A DNA stretch of 34,183 bases from a virus: IMG/VR virus record IMGVR_UViG_3300035698_035458, positions 1 through 34,183 of that record, one strand, 5' to 3'. Under the pieces are notes generated by a model. The model was given only the letters and a program-made list of their open reading frames with translations, was not told the DNA's origin and searched no databases. The position numbers were made by a program, and so were the translations under genes. This document shows positions 14,343 to 22,362 of the stretch, piece by piece (position 1 is the stretch's first letter; the number at the start of each line of letters is the position of its first letter).

Positions 14343-15296
14343 ATGGCAGACGGTAGAATGTTAAAGAAGAAGATATCTTTAAGTCGGAAACTTGCCAAAC
14401 TTGAATCTGACACCGGCAGGCTTATTTACACCTGGCTATTATCACATCTTGATATTGAGGGACGCTACCATGCCGATCCAGACATCATAAAAGGAACGAT
14501 TGTTCCCCGCCTAAAACACATCACCACAGACATAATTGAAGCCACCTTAAGAGATATGGCACAAAACGAGCTCATTATCCTCTATGAGGACAACGGCGAC
14601 CAATACTTACAGTATATCAACTTTAAAAACAATCAATCATTGCGGGAAGGTAAGGAGAAAAAATCAGAGATTTCACCACCAAACAGTACACCGCCCGACC
14701 ACCGCCCGACCACAGACGGGGCACAGACACCACAAGAGAAGATAAGAGAAGATAAGATAAGAGAAGATAAAAGCACCGACGAAGAAATTTCTCTCCCTGT
14801 TGATAACTCCAAGTCTGGCGCAGTCGAGAGTTCACCTGGTATTATCAGCCCGGACAATAACGCTGGTACGAAAAGGTGGATATTAAAACACACATACACC
14901 AACGTCTCGGATACTGCAAACCCGCCCTTAAAAAATGAACCTCCGGAAGAATGGATTGAGGAAATAAATACTGTCTGCCTTGAAGTTCAAAAACTGTTCC
15001 CGATGAAAGAATTTAACCTACCCTTCTTCCTGGCAAACCACAGGCCGGCACCTGGAAACGAACAGGCACACATGAAGGCCTTACCTCATGCGTTGAACTC
15101 TATCATCAAAAAGCGTACCCGAGGTGAACTCTTCACAGATCCACCCTATGGCTATGCTGAAAGGGTTTATAAAGACGAAATCCAAAACTACAACGCGGGG
15201 ATCTTCGAAGATGAAAATAAGAAGTATAAAGACGTTGGGGATTTTAAAACGGTTGGCAATGTCTTGCAAAAGATTCAGGCGGGGGCAGTACCGTGA
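14343..15296 (+). CDS. Replication initiator-like protein with foreign insert
   Basis: A 317-residue protein that begins directly after the HNH stop codon. The N-terminal 100 residues (RMLKKKISLSRKLAKLESDT, then LIYTWLLSHLDIEGRYHADP and EATLRDMAQNELIILYEDNG) have the winged-helix pattern of phage replisome organizers. A disordered, repeat-prone linker with KIREDKIREDK follows. Residues 158-192 are encoded by a 105-bp segment identical to the tail-fibre gene at 32878-32982, in the same reading frame. The protein then resumes at NPPLKNEPPEEWIEE with a C-terminal domain. The insert lies in the linker, so both domains may still work. It probably loads replication proteins on phage DNA. No helicase or loader is seen. 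Confidence 0.72.
   Translation: MADGRMLKKKISLSRKLAKLESDTGRLIYTWLLSHLDIEGRYHADPDIIKGTIVPRLKHITTDIIEATLRDMAQNELIILYEDNGDQYLQYINFKNNQSLREGKEKKSEISPPNSTPPDHRPTTDGAQTPQEKIREDKIREDKSTDEEISLPVDNSKSGAVESSPGIISPDNNAGTKRWILKHTYTNVSDTANPPLKNEPPEEWIEEINTVCLEVQKLFPMKEFNLPFFLANHRPAPGNEQAHMKALPHALNSIIKKRTRGELFTDPPYGYAERVYKDEIQNYNAGIFEDENKKYKDVGDFKTVGNVLQKIQAGAVP
14735..14770 (+). repeat. Tandem AGAGAAGATA repeats
   Basis: Imperfect tandem copies of a 10-base unit, AGAGAAGATA, inside the linker of the replication gene, encoding EKIREDKIREDK. A second short tandem repeat (CCGCCCGACCA twice) lies about 40 bases before it. The stretch is prone to slippage, and it lies just upstream of the 105-bp insert. In lambdoid phages, repeats in this gene often mark the replication origin, which is a possibility here (inference). 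Confidence 0.5.
14813..14917 (+). repeat. 105-bp exact repeat, copy 1 (in the replication gene)
   Basis: Identical over 105 bases to 32878-32982. It starts GTCTGGCGCAGTCGAGAG and ends CTCGGATACTGC, and the flanks diverge at once on both sides. Thirty-five codons are in the same frame in both genes. The encoded motif SPGIISPDNNAGTKRWIL is at home in fibre proteins, so this copy is the likely acquired one. Confidence 0.95.
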
Positions 15297-15331
15297 AAGA
15301 ACTTACATTGTGGATACTTTTGGATAATTAA

Positions 15332-15604
15332 ATGAGTGAGATTAATGACATCACGATCATTGCACAGGTTGTTGGCGCCAAGACCCTAAAAGTTACTGGC
15401 GGGCTTAGAGTTGAACTGGACTGTTTTGAGGCTCGGGAACAGGATGTTTTAAATATGGCTTTGCTCGCGAACAGGAAGGTGACAGCGGAGATCACGTTTA
15501 GGCCACAAGAACAAGAGAAGGACAATAAAGCTCAAAGGAGGCGACCAGGTGGCAAGAGACAAGAAAAAAAAGAAGGTAGCGCCGAAGAAGAAAAAGCTTT
15601 CTGA
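15332..15604 (+). CDS. Small protein before the terminase, unknown
   Basis: A 90-residue protein. The first 60 residues are strand-rich (NDITIIAQVVGAKTLKVTGG; RKVTAEITFRP). The C-terminus is extremely charged (KRQEKKEGSAEEEKAF) and overlaps the small-terminase gene by 56 nt. The ATG lacks a strong ribosome-binding site. It directly follows a possible 12-codon leader frame (GTG at 15293, after GGGGG, stopping at the TAA before this ATG), so translation may be coupled. No known function. Confidence 0.6.
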   Translation: MSEINDITIIAQVVGAKTLKVTGGLRVELDCFEAREQDVLNMALLANRKVTAEITFRPQEQEKDNKAQRRRPGGKRQEKKEGSAEEEKAF

Positions 15605-16181
15605 TAAGCATAAGCTATTCATTGAAAAGTACCTTGAATTGAAATTTGACCGAACAGAGGCGTATATGTCTGTTTATACTACTGTTAAGAGTAGGGACGT
15701 TGCGCTGAAGGCTGCTACTCGGCTGTTGACAAATGTTTACATATTGGACGAGATAGAGCGGCAAACATTAGAGCGTGGCGAAAAAAGCAAAGGCGTTGTT
15801 GATGGTATCCAGGACGAGTTAAAGAAGTTGGGATTTTCTAACATTGGCAACTACTTATCGTTCGGGCCTGATGGTGTCACGCTGAAAGACTCAAGTGAGC
15901 TCACCCCTGAAATGCTTGCCTGTGTCTCTGAGGTGGTCGAGACGATCACTGAACACGGCGGTACTGTCCGGTTTAAGCTGCACCCCAAAGAGAAGTCACT
16001 TGAATTGTTAATGAAGTATCACGGCCTGATCGTCGAGAAAAGCGAGGTCACTGGGAAGGGAGGCGGTCCGGTAGAGATGAAAATGGTGGACTTTCCCCCA
16101 GAGCCTAAAAATATCGAGGAGTGGCTGGAGATGTGCAAGAAGGTAGACGAGGCCGCGAAGAAAGACAAAGCGGAGGAGTAA
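15549..16181 (+). CDS. terS: Terminase small subunit
   Basis: The DNA-recognition part of the packaging motor. It has 210 residues with a GTG start seven bases after AGGAGG. After a lysine-rich N-terminus comes a helix-turn-helix typical of Terminase_2-like small subunits: LSDKHKLFIEKYLELKFDRT, then EAYMSVYTTVKSRDVALKAA and NVYILDEIERQTLE. A central helix and oligomerization part includes LGFSNIGNYLSF and the region TPEMLACVSEVVETITEHGG. The acidic C-terminus probably contacts the large subunit. The large subunit follows after one small gene. Confidence 0.85.
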   Translation: MARDKKKKKVAPKKKKLSDKHKLFIEKYLELKFDRTEAYMSVYTTVKSRDVALKAATRLLTNVYILDEIERQTLERGEKSKGVVDGIQDELKKLGFSNIGNYLSFGPDGVTLKDSSELTPEMLACVSEVVETITEHGGTVRFKLHPKEKSLELLMKYHGLIVEKSEVTGKGGGPVEMKMVDFPPEPKNIEEWLEMCKKVDEAAKKDKAEE

Positions 16182-16188
16182 GTGGCAA

Positions 16189-16482
16189 ATGCTCAGTAGA
16201 CGACAATTCCTAAAACTAACAACGTGCCTAACCCTTATCATGGCAATTCCTAAATGCCTATTGCCGGGAAGAATCACAACCGTACAATCAGAAGTATGCC
16301 GGCGGTTTACAGCAATAGACTTTGATGAGCTTATGAGCTTAGTGATAGATAAGTGGGAGCCAATGATGGCGGACCTGTATTTTACAGAAAACCATCTCCT
16401 GGCGGCGCTTCTCGACAAGCAAAGTAAAGAGATTAGCGGGGGAAAGCTTATCAATATTCCCCTGAACTATTCGGGGGAATAA
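16189..16482 (+). CDS. Tat-signal protein with capsid-arm-like segment
   Basis: A 97-residue gene. The N-terminus MLSRRQFLKLTTCLTLIMAI is a twin-arginine type export signal (SRRQFLK followed by a hydrophobic stretch). The rest, from about residue 43, aligns by eye with the N-terminal part of the major capsid protein encoded at 24168: here ADLYFTENHLLAALLDKQ then SGGKLINIPLNYSGE, there VDIYFNDSFLLDWLMNKK then AGGERIRVPLSYDGQ. It stops precisely where the capsid protein continues into its E-loop and body. It could be a truncated capsid paralogue that gained a signal, or a small exported phage protein. It lies between the two terminase genes; GGAGGAG lies about 10 bases upstream. Confidence 0.6.
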   Translation: MLSRRQFLKLTTCLTLIMAIPKCLLPGRITTVQSEVCRRFTAIDFDELMSLVIDKWEPMMADLYFTENHLLAALLDKQSKEISGGKLINIPLNYSGE

Positions 16483-16487
16483 ACTGC

Positions 16488-18047
16488 ATGGGTAGTATTA
16501 GGAGACCAAGCTTCTGGAAACCACAACCCGGGCCACAGCTCAAGGCCGCGACAAGCCCTGTTGACTTCACGTTCTTTGGAGGAACTCGCGGTGGTGGTAA
16601 ATCTGATTGTTTGATCGGGAGACAACTGAACGGCGCCGAGAGATACGAACACAACTGGAACGGCCTTGTTGTGCGTCGCAAATACAAAGATTTCCTTGAG
16701 CTGCGCCTGCGTATTGATGGCCTGATCAGGGCAGGGTTGCCAGCCGTGAGGGTTGGTGGAGAGGCACAGCCGAATTATATCCGTTTTAAAAATGGAGCAC
16801 GGTTTGTGATGGTGGCAATTCACCGGCTTGATATGGTGGATGACTTTGTGGGGCATCAGTACACGGAAATCAGTATCGATGAATGTACCACCTTCCCGTT
16901 CTTTACCAAGATGGTTGATAAACTCAAGGGCTCTAATCGATCACCTCATGGCGTACCTTGCCACATGTTTGGCACAGGGAACCCGGGCGGACCCGGACAC
17001 ATGTCGGTTAAGGGTTTTTTTAAGCTTGGCACACAGTATGGGATTAAGCCCGAGACGGTTCTCTATGACGACAACGACGAGTCAAAGATATACATACCCT
17101 CGTTCCTCGATGATAATAGAATCCTGTGTGAGAATGACCCGAAGTACGTAATGCGCTTGAAGTCAATCACTGACTCGGTGTTAAGAAAAGCATGGTTGCT
17201 CGGTGACTGGGATGTGTTTATCGGACAGGCATTTGTTATTCGTGAAGATGTTCATATTATCGAACCGATCTGGCCAATACCGGATGGCGCCAAGATATAT
17301 ACCACGTTTGACTGGGGATTTGGTGCCCCATTCTCCTGGGGATGGTGGTGGGTAGATGCTGATGGCAGGGTTTATCGTTTCGCTGAGTGGTACGGCTGGA
17401 ACGGCACAGAAAACGAGGGGCTGCGGTTAGAGGATTCAAAGATCGCAGAGGGGATTTTGAAGCGTGAACAGGAAATGGGCATAAACAACCGGAAGATTAT
17501 CAGACTTGCTTCCCCGGACTGCTTCTCCAAGAAGCCAGACTATAAGGGCGGAGGCCAGGGGCCAAGCACTGCTGAGGTATTTGCCAATAAGAAAATCTAT
17601 GTCACACCAGCCGACCATCGGAGAGACTTGAAAATACGGCAGCTAAGGGAGCGGCTAAGGTTTGACATCACAGAGGCCGGTGGTCTTATTGAACGGCCAA
17701 TGATGCAGATATACAACACCTGCGACCAGTTTATACGCACAATGCCGGCACTGTCTGTTGATGAGACCAATCCTGAAGACATCGATACGGAACAGGAGGA
17801 TCATATCTATGACGAGGTGTGCGAGATATGTATGGCCAGGCCGATGAAGCTGATACATGACAAGCCACAGCGCACAATGGCCGAGATGCACATCGACGTT
17901 ATCACCAAACAGTCACCCGGAATGTCATACGCCGAATATGCGGCACTGGAGCAGTTGCATGGATCGGCACAGTTCAGACAAGAGATGCGGAGGACACAAG
18001 ACCGCCCAGAGATGCCAAAAGAATTTACAATACCAACAGTGGATTGA
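16488..18047 (+). CDS. terL: Terminase large subunit (packaging ATPase-nuclease)
   Basis: Powers DNA translocation into the procapsid and cuts the concatemer. It has 519 residues. The Walker A-like sequence is GGTRGGGKS (31-39), Walker B is EISIDECTT with Asp131-Glu132, and the coupling motif is GTGNPGGPGH (162-171). An RNase-H-type nuclease domain begins with TTFDWGFGAPFSWGW (Asp275 as first metal ligand). Further acidic residues follow, including the region around LASPDCFS. Length and motif order match Terminase_6-type large subunits of short-tailed phages. It starts six bases after the preceding stop codon. Confidence 0.95.
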   Translation: MGSIRRPSFWKPQPGPQLKAATSPVDFTFFGGTRGGGKSDCLIGRQLNGAERYEHNWNGLVVRRKYKDFLELRLRIDGLIRAGLPAVRVGGEAQPNYIRFKNGARFVMVAIHRLDMVDDFVGHQYTEISIDECTTFPFFTKMVDKLKGSNRSPHGVPCHMFGTGNPGGPGHMSVKGFFKLGTQYGIKPETVLYDDNDESKIYIPSFLDDNRILCENDPKYVMRLKSITDSVLRKAWLLGDWDVFIGQAFVIREDVHIIEPIWPIPDGAKIYTTFDWGFGAPFSWGWWWVDADGRVYRFAEWYGWNGTENEGLRLEDSKIAEGILKREQEMGINNRKIIRLASPDCFSKKPDYKGGGQGPSTAEVFANKKIYVTPADHRRDLKIRQLRERLRFDITEAGGLIERPMMQIYNTCDQFIRTMPALSVDETNPEDIDTEQEDHIYDEVCEICMARPMKLIHDKPQRTMAEMHIDVITKQSPGMSYAEYAALEQLHGSAQFRQEMRRTQDRPEMPKEFTIPTVD

Positions 18048-18056
18048 GGAGGGGAG

Positions 18057-18440
18057 ATGCAGCATAGTTTTTCTTCATATACAGGCAGTAATGCAAAGGC
18101 ACAGGAAAAGCCATTATCACTTGAAAACATGATAGCAACGGCAGACCAGATTAAAGCTATTGGCCCACCAAGGGGTTGCCTTCCACCCAAATTCCTTACA
18201 AGCGCGTGGTTGACAGTTACAAAATCAAAGCAAACCTTCTTCTCGCGCAGCAAAAAGAAGAGGATTGTTAAGAAGTGTGCGAAGAAATACAGGATAACAT
18301 GGGAAGAACCCGACCCCTGTATCTACTTCCTCTCAAAGGAGGGTATTTATTTGGGGCATAGGGAGACGGTGGAGGTAATTTCAAGGGCTCTGCCCGGAAT
18401 GTGTAACGCAAAGGAGGGGAATCCATGGACACTACTGTAA
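18057..18440 (+). CDS. Phage protein, unknown function
   Basis: A 127-residue protein with a strong start (GAGGAGGGGAG before the ATG). Features are a helix LSLENMIATADQIKAIGPPR, a central basic stretch (FFSRSKKKRIVKKCAKKYRI), and a strand-like DPCIYFLSKEGIYLGHRETV. The basic stretch could bind DNA or RNA. It lies between the large terminase and a membrane protein and overlaps the latter by 16 nt. I do not recognise a family. Confidence 0.7.
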   Translation: MQHSFSSYTGSNAKAQEKPLSLENMIATADQIKAIGPPRGCLPPKFLTSAWLTVTKSKQTFFSRSKKKRIVKKCAKKYRITWEEPDPCIYFLSKEGIYLGHRETVEVISRALPGMCNAKEGNPWTLL

Positions 18441-18670
18441 GCATTTTACTAATTATGTGCTTTGCAATACTAAACCTGTGCCTGGGTTACTGGATGGGCC
18501 GTAACTCTGCCGGGTTGCCAATATCTCAACAGCCGGTTAAGCAGAAAAAACCAGACAAGAAGTACACCTATGCGCAGGAGGATCCGTACACGTTGGCCAT
18601 GCAGAAACCAGCAAAGACCGAGACAGTGTTTGAAGAAGAGCGCATCGTCACGATGCCGGAGGATAAATGA
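18425..18670 (+). CDS. Small membrane-anchored protein
   Basis: An 81-residue protein. Residues 5-25 are a membrane segment (VSILLIMCFAILNLCLGYWM). A Lys/Pro/Glu-rich soluble tail follows (PVKQKKPDKKYTYAQEDPYT). AAGGAGGGG precedes the ATG, and the gene overlaps the previous one by 16 nt. One-pass membrane proteins of this size occur as spanins or holins, but there is no partner or lysin nearby, so no role is assigned. Confidence 0.65.
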   Translation: MDTTVSILLIMCFAILNLCLGYWMGRNSAGLPISQQPVKQKKPDKKYTYAQEDPYTLAMQKPAKTETVFEEERIVTMPEDK

Positions 18671-18796
18671 ATGGACAGAAAGATAATATGCCCAAGGTGC
18701 GAGAGAGTCACCAAACTGCACCTTAACGCAAGGTTCGTGGAAGAGCTTGTGGAATATGAGTTTTGCGATAAATGCAAGAAAGAGATGGGTTATTAA
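18671..18796 (+). CDS. Small zinc-ribbon protein
   Basis: A 41-residue gene with GGAGG eight bases before the ATG, beginning right after the preceding TGA. Two CxxC knuckles, C8PRC11 and C32DKC35, are 20 residues apart and form a likely zinc ribbon. It probably binds nucleic acid or stabilizes a larger complex. It is one of four small zinc-binding proteins in the head gene region. Confidence 0.72.
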   Translation: MDRKIICPRCERVTKLHLNARFVEELVEYEFCDKCKKEMGY

Positions 18797-18807
18797 AAGG
18801 AGGAATA

Positions 18808-19212
18808 ATGCTACTGAAAATATATTGTGAGATATGTGGGGAACACATTGCTAATGCGGAACAGGACGAACTGATTTCTCCGATGATGGGGAACATGTTT
18901 CTATCACCGAAGCCGGAGCGGAAAATACCATCACCGTTCCACCCGACCATTGACTGGGTACACATGCGTTGCCCCTATGGCCCGCATAGGCCATTCACCC
19001 AGACGAACAGGGTAATGACAGACAGAGGGTATATTCCGGTTAAGGCGAAGGCTCCTGCCCTTGTGCCGGACGCAGAGGGCAACACTGATACACACTCGAG
19101 CAAGCTGATTGAAGAACTCATCTGTCCGTACTGTGACAGGAGAGACTTTGAAAAAAAGTCAGGCTATATCTCACACGTCAAGGCATGTGCAGGAAAGAAG
19201 AAGGAGGGCTAA
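18808..19212 (+). CDS. Zinc-finger protein with two metal sites
   Basis: A 134-residue protein from the ATG at 18808, which has AGGAGGAATA in front. The longer frame to 18772 overlaps the previous gene and has no start signal. The N-terminus has C7EIC10GEH, with a further HMRC near the middle as possible fourth ligand. The C-terminus has C-PYC...H...C (ICPYCDRRDFEKKSGYISHV, then KAC), a C2HC finger. It is directly upstream of the portal gene with three bases between, so it may act in head assembly or be DNA-binding. Confidence 0.7.
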   Translation: MLLKIYCEICGEHIANAEQDELISPMMGNMFLSPKPERKIPSPFHPTIDWVHMRCPYGPHRPFTQTNRVMTDRGYIPVKAKAPALVPDAEGNTDTHSSKLIEELICPYCDRRDFEKKSGYISHVKACAGKKKEG

Positions 19213-19215
19213 CCA

Positions 19216-21462
19216 ATGTCAGAGAATAAAGCAACCAATAAAGAGGCGACAAACACAGACGAACTGTTGCCACCAGAGGGGCACGAGGATGTCGGTGTAA
19301 AGGTGTTTGAGGTATTGCGCATAATCCTGAAAGACAAGGAAGTTCTGGGACTAAAGGAGCGCTATCTGCGACACCATCAAATGAGAAAGGGCGAACACTG
19401 GCGAAATCCCAGCAGCGATGTACCGTTTGTAACAGCCAACCTGATATTTAAGCACATGCAGAGAGACGTAAACCTGCTGACAGACAACAATCCGATCTTT
19501 AACGTAGCCAAGATGGGCGATGTTTCTGAGGAACAAGAAGAGAAGTTCGAAGATCTACAGAAGGCTGCTGAACACTGGTGGATTGATCAGGAACAGCAGG
19601 ACGTGCTCGAATCGTCTGTTTTACAGGGCGAAGAGTACGGGGTAACGATCGAGCATCCAATATTCAACCGTGAACTGGCCCAGGGATTAGGTGAGGTTGA
19701 GGTTATTGTTGTGGACCCCCTACACTTCGGCTTTTATCCGGTTAAGTTGCGAAACCCCCGGGATCTGCAAAAGTCTGAAGCTGTTTTGTATTATTATCCG
19801 ACCACTGTGCGAAGCCTTAAACGTAAATATCCTGCAATGGCAGCACAGATTAAGGCCGATGTTGATATGCTAAAAGAGCTGGCTGATGATGACAGGAGAG
19901 AGGTCGGGGCAAAGCAGGATACGGAGAACACCTTTTATGGCAAGCTGATATCGCTTGCAAATGACATTAAACAGATGTTGTCTTTCCGGACAGAGAGCGA
20001 GTCAGACGAAGAGGAGACGCTGGTAGTTGAGGCATGGGTGCGAGACCGCACGAGGGTAAAGAGAGATAAGGAAACTGTGCCGAAATACACCGGTGAGATT
20101 CGCCGGGTTATTACATGTAATGCCGGCAAGACAGTGTTAAGCGATGTAAGCAACCCGAGCATAAACCCAACCCTTCCCATTGAGCATGCAATGAGGACTT
20201 ACCTGTTCGACAAGTTCCCGTTCTATATGGGGAATTCAGTCAAGGATACAGTTAACGCCTGGGGAATGAATGATACTGACCAGCTGGAAGCACTTAATAT
20301 GGAGTTTGATAAGTCGCTTTCACAGTTAACGCTGATGAAAGACAAGGTGGCACGGCTGAAAGTTGTCAATCCACTGACCTCCGGTGTAGATAATTCCGAA
20401 TTTACAAACTATCCAGGCATCATCAATCCGTCCAACTCAATGGAGGCAAAGGCCATTACCTACCTTAGCCCGGACGTTCCCATTCAAGACATCCTTGCCT
20501 CAATCAACCTATTCAAAGACTTGTTTTATACCATTGCCGGATCGTTCGAGCTCGAACAGGCCAGTACGCCGGGCAAGGACGTTGTTGCTTATAAAGCCAT
20601 TGCTTCCCTGATCGAGCAAGCCGCAACCATGAGAAAAGGCAAGGTGCGGAGTTATAGCCGGATAATCAGGGAACGTGGCCGGATGTACCTGTCGTATGTC
20701 CAGAATTTCTACACCGAGAACAGATGGATTACATATCCGGATGACGACGGTATTGACGTAGCAAGGCAGTTTAAGGGTAGTGATTTAATCTTCCCGGCGA
20801 AGCTGACAGTTGTCACCGGTTCAACAATGCCAGTCTCGAAGGTACAGAAGAGAGAGGAAGCGCTGGCAATGTTTAGCGCGAAGGCTGTTGACCTGCGACA
20901 CCTGCACAATGCGCTTGAAACCCCGGGAAGAAAAGCACTGATAGAGCGTATGGAGGCCGGGCCGTTTGGCATGATGGCTGAGAGGCTGGGGCAGCTCGGG
21001 TTCCCGCCTGACCTGGTGAAGTACATCCATGGAGTTGCAACAATGGACGGGAAGGACTTTGAGAAGGCGGTTAAGGACGGAGAACTTCCGGGATTTGAGC
21101 AGATATTTAAGGCGCTTGTGGCCGCTACACAGGGACAAGAACAGCCCATACCACCACTGGAACAGCTCGAAATCGAGCTGAAGGAGGCAGAGATTGCCGA
21201 CAAACAGATGGATATTGCCAAGAAGGAGGCAGAGATTGCCAGTGAACAGGCGGATGCGGCACTTGTTGCTGAGAAGATCACGACGGAACGAGTAGAACAG
21301 CACGTCAAGATAAAAGGACTTGATTTCGATGAAGCGAAACTTGAAATCGAGAGGACAAAGGTTGTGAACGCATTACGGGCTTCACTTAAACCTGAGGAGG
21401 GTAAGGCGTCTGGGAGCACTCCCGGATATGTGGAGAGAGGACTGGTAAGTAATAATGAGTAA
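19216..21462 (+). CDS. Portal protein (P22-like)
   Basis: Forms the dodecameric ring at the head vertex through which DNA enters and leaves. It has 748 residues, the size of P22-type portals. The N-terminal part has HHQMRKGEHW and VPFVTANLIFKHMQRDVNLL. The middle has EYGVTIEHPIFN, VVDPLHFGFYPVKLRN and FDKFPFYMGNSVKDTVNAWG, the core and stem region. From about residue 640 a Glu/Lys/Ala-rich helical barrel follows with the repeat KEAEIADKQMDIAKKEAEIA. GAAGGAGGG precedes the ATG. Its position after the terminase and before scaffold and capsid fits. Confidence 0.88.
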   Translation: MSENKATNKEATNTDELLPPEGHEDVGVKVFEVLRIILKDKEVLGLKERYLRHHQMRKGEHWRNPSSDVPFVTANLIFKHMQRDVNLLTDNNPIFNVAKMGDVSEEQEEKFEDLQKAAEHWWIDQEQQDVLESSVLQGEEYGVTIEHPIFNRELAQGLGEVEVIVVDPLHFGFYPVKLRNPRDLQKSEAVLYYYPTTVRSLKRKYPAMAAQIKADVDMLKELADDDRREVGAKQDTENTFYGKLISLANDIKQMLSFRTESESDEEETLVVEAWVRDRTRVKRDKETVPKYTGEIRRVITCNAGKTVLSDVSNPSINPTLPIEHAMRTYLFDKFPFYMGNSVKDTVNAWGMNDTDQLEALNMEFDKSLSQLTLMKDKVARLKVVNPLTSGVDNSEFTNYPGIINPSNSMEAKAITYLSPDVPIQDILASINLFKDLFYTIAGSFELEQASTPGKDVVAYKAIASLIEQAATMRKGKVRSYSRIIRERGRMYLSYVQNFYTENRWITYPDDDGIDVARQFKGSDLIFPAKLTVVTGSTMPVSKVQKREEALAMFSAKAVDLRHLHNALETPGRKALIERMEAGPFGMMAERLGQLGFPPDLVKYIHGVATMDGKDFEKAVKDGELPGFEQIFKALVAATQGQEQPIPPLEQLEIELKEAEIADKQMDIAKKEAEIASEQADAALVAEKITTERVEQHVKIKGLDFDEAKLEIERTKVVNALRASLKPEEGKASGSTPGYVERGLVSNNE

Positions 21463-21491
21463 GGGCATAAAACATAAGGAGGATAACCAGA

Positions 21492-21842
21492 ATGAAGTTA
21501 ACAGACCTGAAGAGGACAAAGGTAGAGGCTAAGAAAGAACGGGGTATGGAGGTACCGGAAGCGGTGGGAAGCGTTGATTCGTACCCGTACGGGCTTGAGC
21601 TAAGGCTGGAGACTGAATCTCTCAAAAAGCTTGGCATTGACCTGAGCAAGTTCAAGATCGGACAGAAAGTGCAGATTGTTGCCTCGGCAGCCGTGGATGA
21701 AATAAGAACATCAGAGCGTCATAATGGAAAAGAGAGCAGAACCCTGGGCCTTCAAATCCAGAAGCTCGCACTTGATGGCAGCAAGGGCAAGTCAAAGTTT
21801 AGCAAGTTCACGGATGCTATGGACGGGGAGCCGGGGGGATGA
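21492..21842 (+). CDS. Capsid staple-like protein
   Basis: A 116-residue protein starting MKLTDLKRTKVEAKKERGME, with a central beta-domain SYPYGLELRLETESLKKLGI, then KIGQKVQIVASAAVDEIRTS and a strand with RTLGLQIQKLAL. The YPYGL motif and length resemble small phage proteins described as capsid staples, which clamp the shell from outside. I give this as likely from memory. The C-terminal tail is Lys/Gly/Ser-rich. It starts after AAGGAGGATAACCAGA and overlaps the next gene by ATGA. Confidence 0.6.
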   Translation: MKLTDLKRTKVEAKKERGMEVPEAVGSVDSYPYGLELRLETESLKKLGIDLSKFKIGQKVQIVASAAVDEIRTSERHNGKESRTLGLQIQKLALDGSKGKSKFSKFTDAMDGEPGG

Positions 21843-22081
21843 AGGCCGAGTACGATTGGAAGACCGTCTCGGCATCTGTAATTATAGATCCACGCCATTA
21901 CGAGAAGCGATATGGCAAGGTGTATCGAAACGGAAAAAGGTTCTTTCGTGACTATGGACGCATACTTAAGAACGGTAAAGGGCTTTCCTATATAGATGTT
22001 GCGGGCGAGAGAATGTCTGAAGCGCACAAGAAGATAATCAAAGAGCTTGCAGATATTATGTTTGAGAATACGGAACTATAA
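21839..22081 (+). CDS. Small phage protein, unknown function
   Basis: An 80-residue basic protein. The N-terminal strand region (WKTVSASVIIDPRHYEKRYG) is followed by a Lys/Arg/Tyr-rich part (RNGKRFFRDYGRI) and a C-terminal helix (AHKKIIKELADIMFENTEL). Its ATG overlaps the stop of the staple-like gene (ATGA), with GGGGG just before. No known family. Confidence 0.65.
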   Translation: MKAEYDWKTVSASVIIDPRHYEKRYGKVYRNGKRFFRDYGRILKNGKGLSYIDVAGERMSEAHKKIIKELADIMFENTEL

Positions 22082-22100
22082 CCTAACGGAGGAATTGACA

Positions 22101-22361
22101 ATGCCAAGAATTGAGAGGTGTTTTTTTTGTGAGAGGAAGTGTGTTGAGGGAAACATAAAGGCCAGCGATTTCAAAAAAGATGTTGGTGGTTTGGAGATGG
22201 TAGCAGGTCATATCGGCGGGAAGGCTGTATGTGTTGGTTGTGCTTCCGATATGGAAAGTATGCTGGTTCTGCGGATCGGTGGCGTTGCGAAGGCAAAAAT
22301 GCCCGCCCCAAAACCGGCAGGTTCCGGCTCAAAGAGGAAAATTAAAGCTGGAGAAAAATAA
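22101..22361 (+). CDS. Small zinc-binding protein
   Basis: An 86-residue protein from the ATG at 22101, with ACGGAGG upstream. Cysteines C7, C10 and C14 (CFFCERKC) and C44 and C47 (CVGC) suggest one zinc site with a spare ligand. The C-terminus is a Lys/Pro/Gly-rich tail (AKMPAPKPAGSGSKRKIKAG), probably disordered. It lies one base before the FmdB-like gene. Function unknown, possibly assembly or nucleic-acid binding. Confidence 0.65.
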   Translation: MPRIERCFFCERKCVEGNIKASDFKKDVGGLEMVAGHIGGKAVCVGCASDMESMLVLRIGGVAKAKMPAPKPAGSGSKRKIKAGEK

Positions 22362-22362
22362 A

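Noticed and set aside
15293-15331. A 12-codon leader frame (GTG start) ahead of the 15332 gene
   Set aside because: Too short to support by itself. I mention it only as possible translational coupling in the entry for the following gene.
20709-21419. A 236-codon minus-strand frame opposite the portal gene
   Set aside because: Serine/alanine-rich mirror of the Glu/Lys/Ala coiled-coil region of the portal; no start signal. It is a shadow of the real gene.
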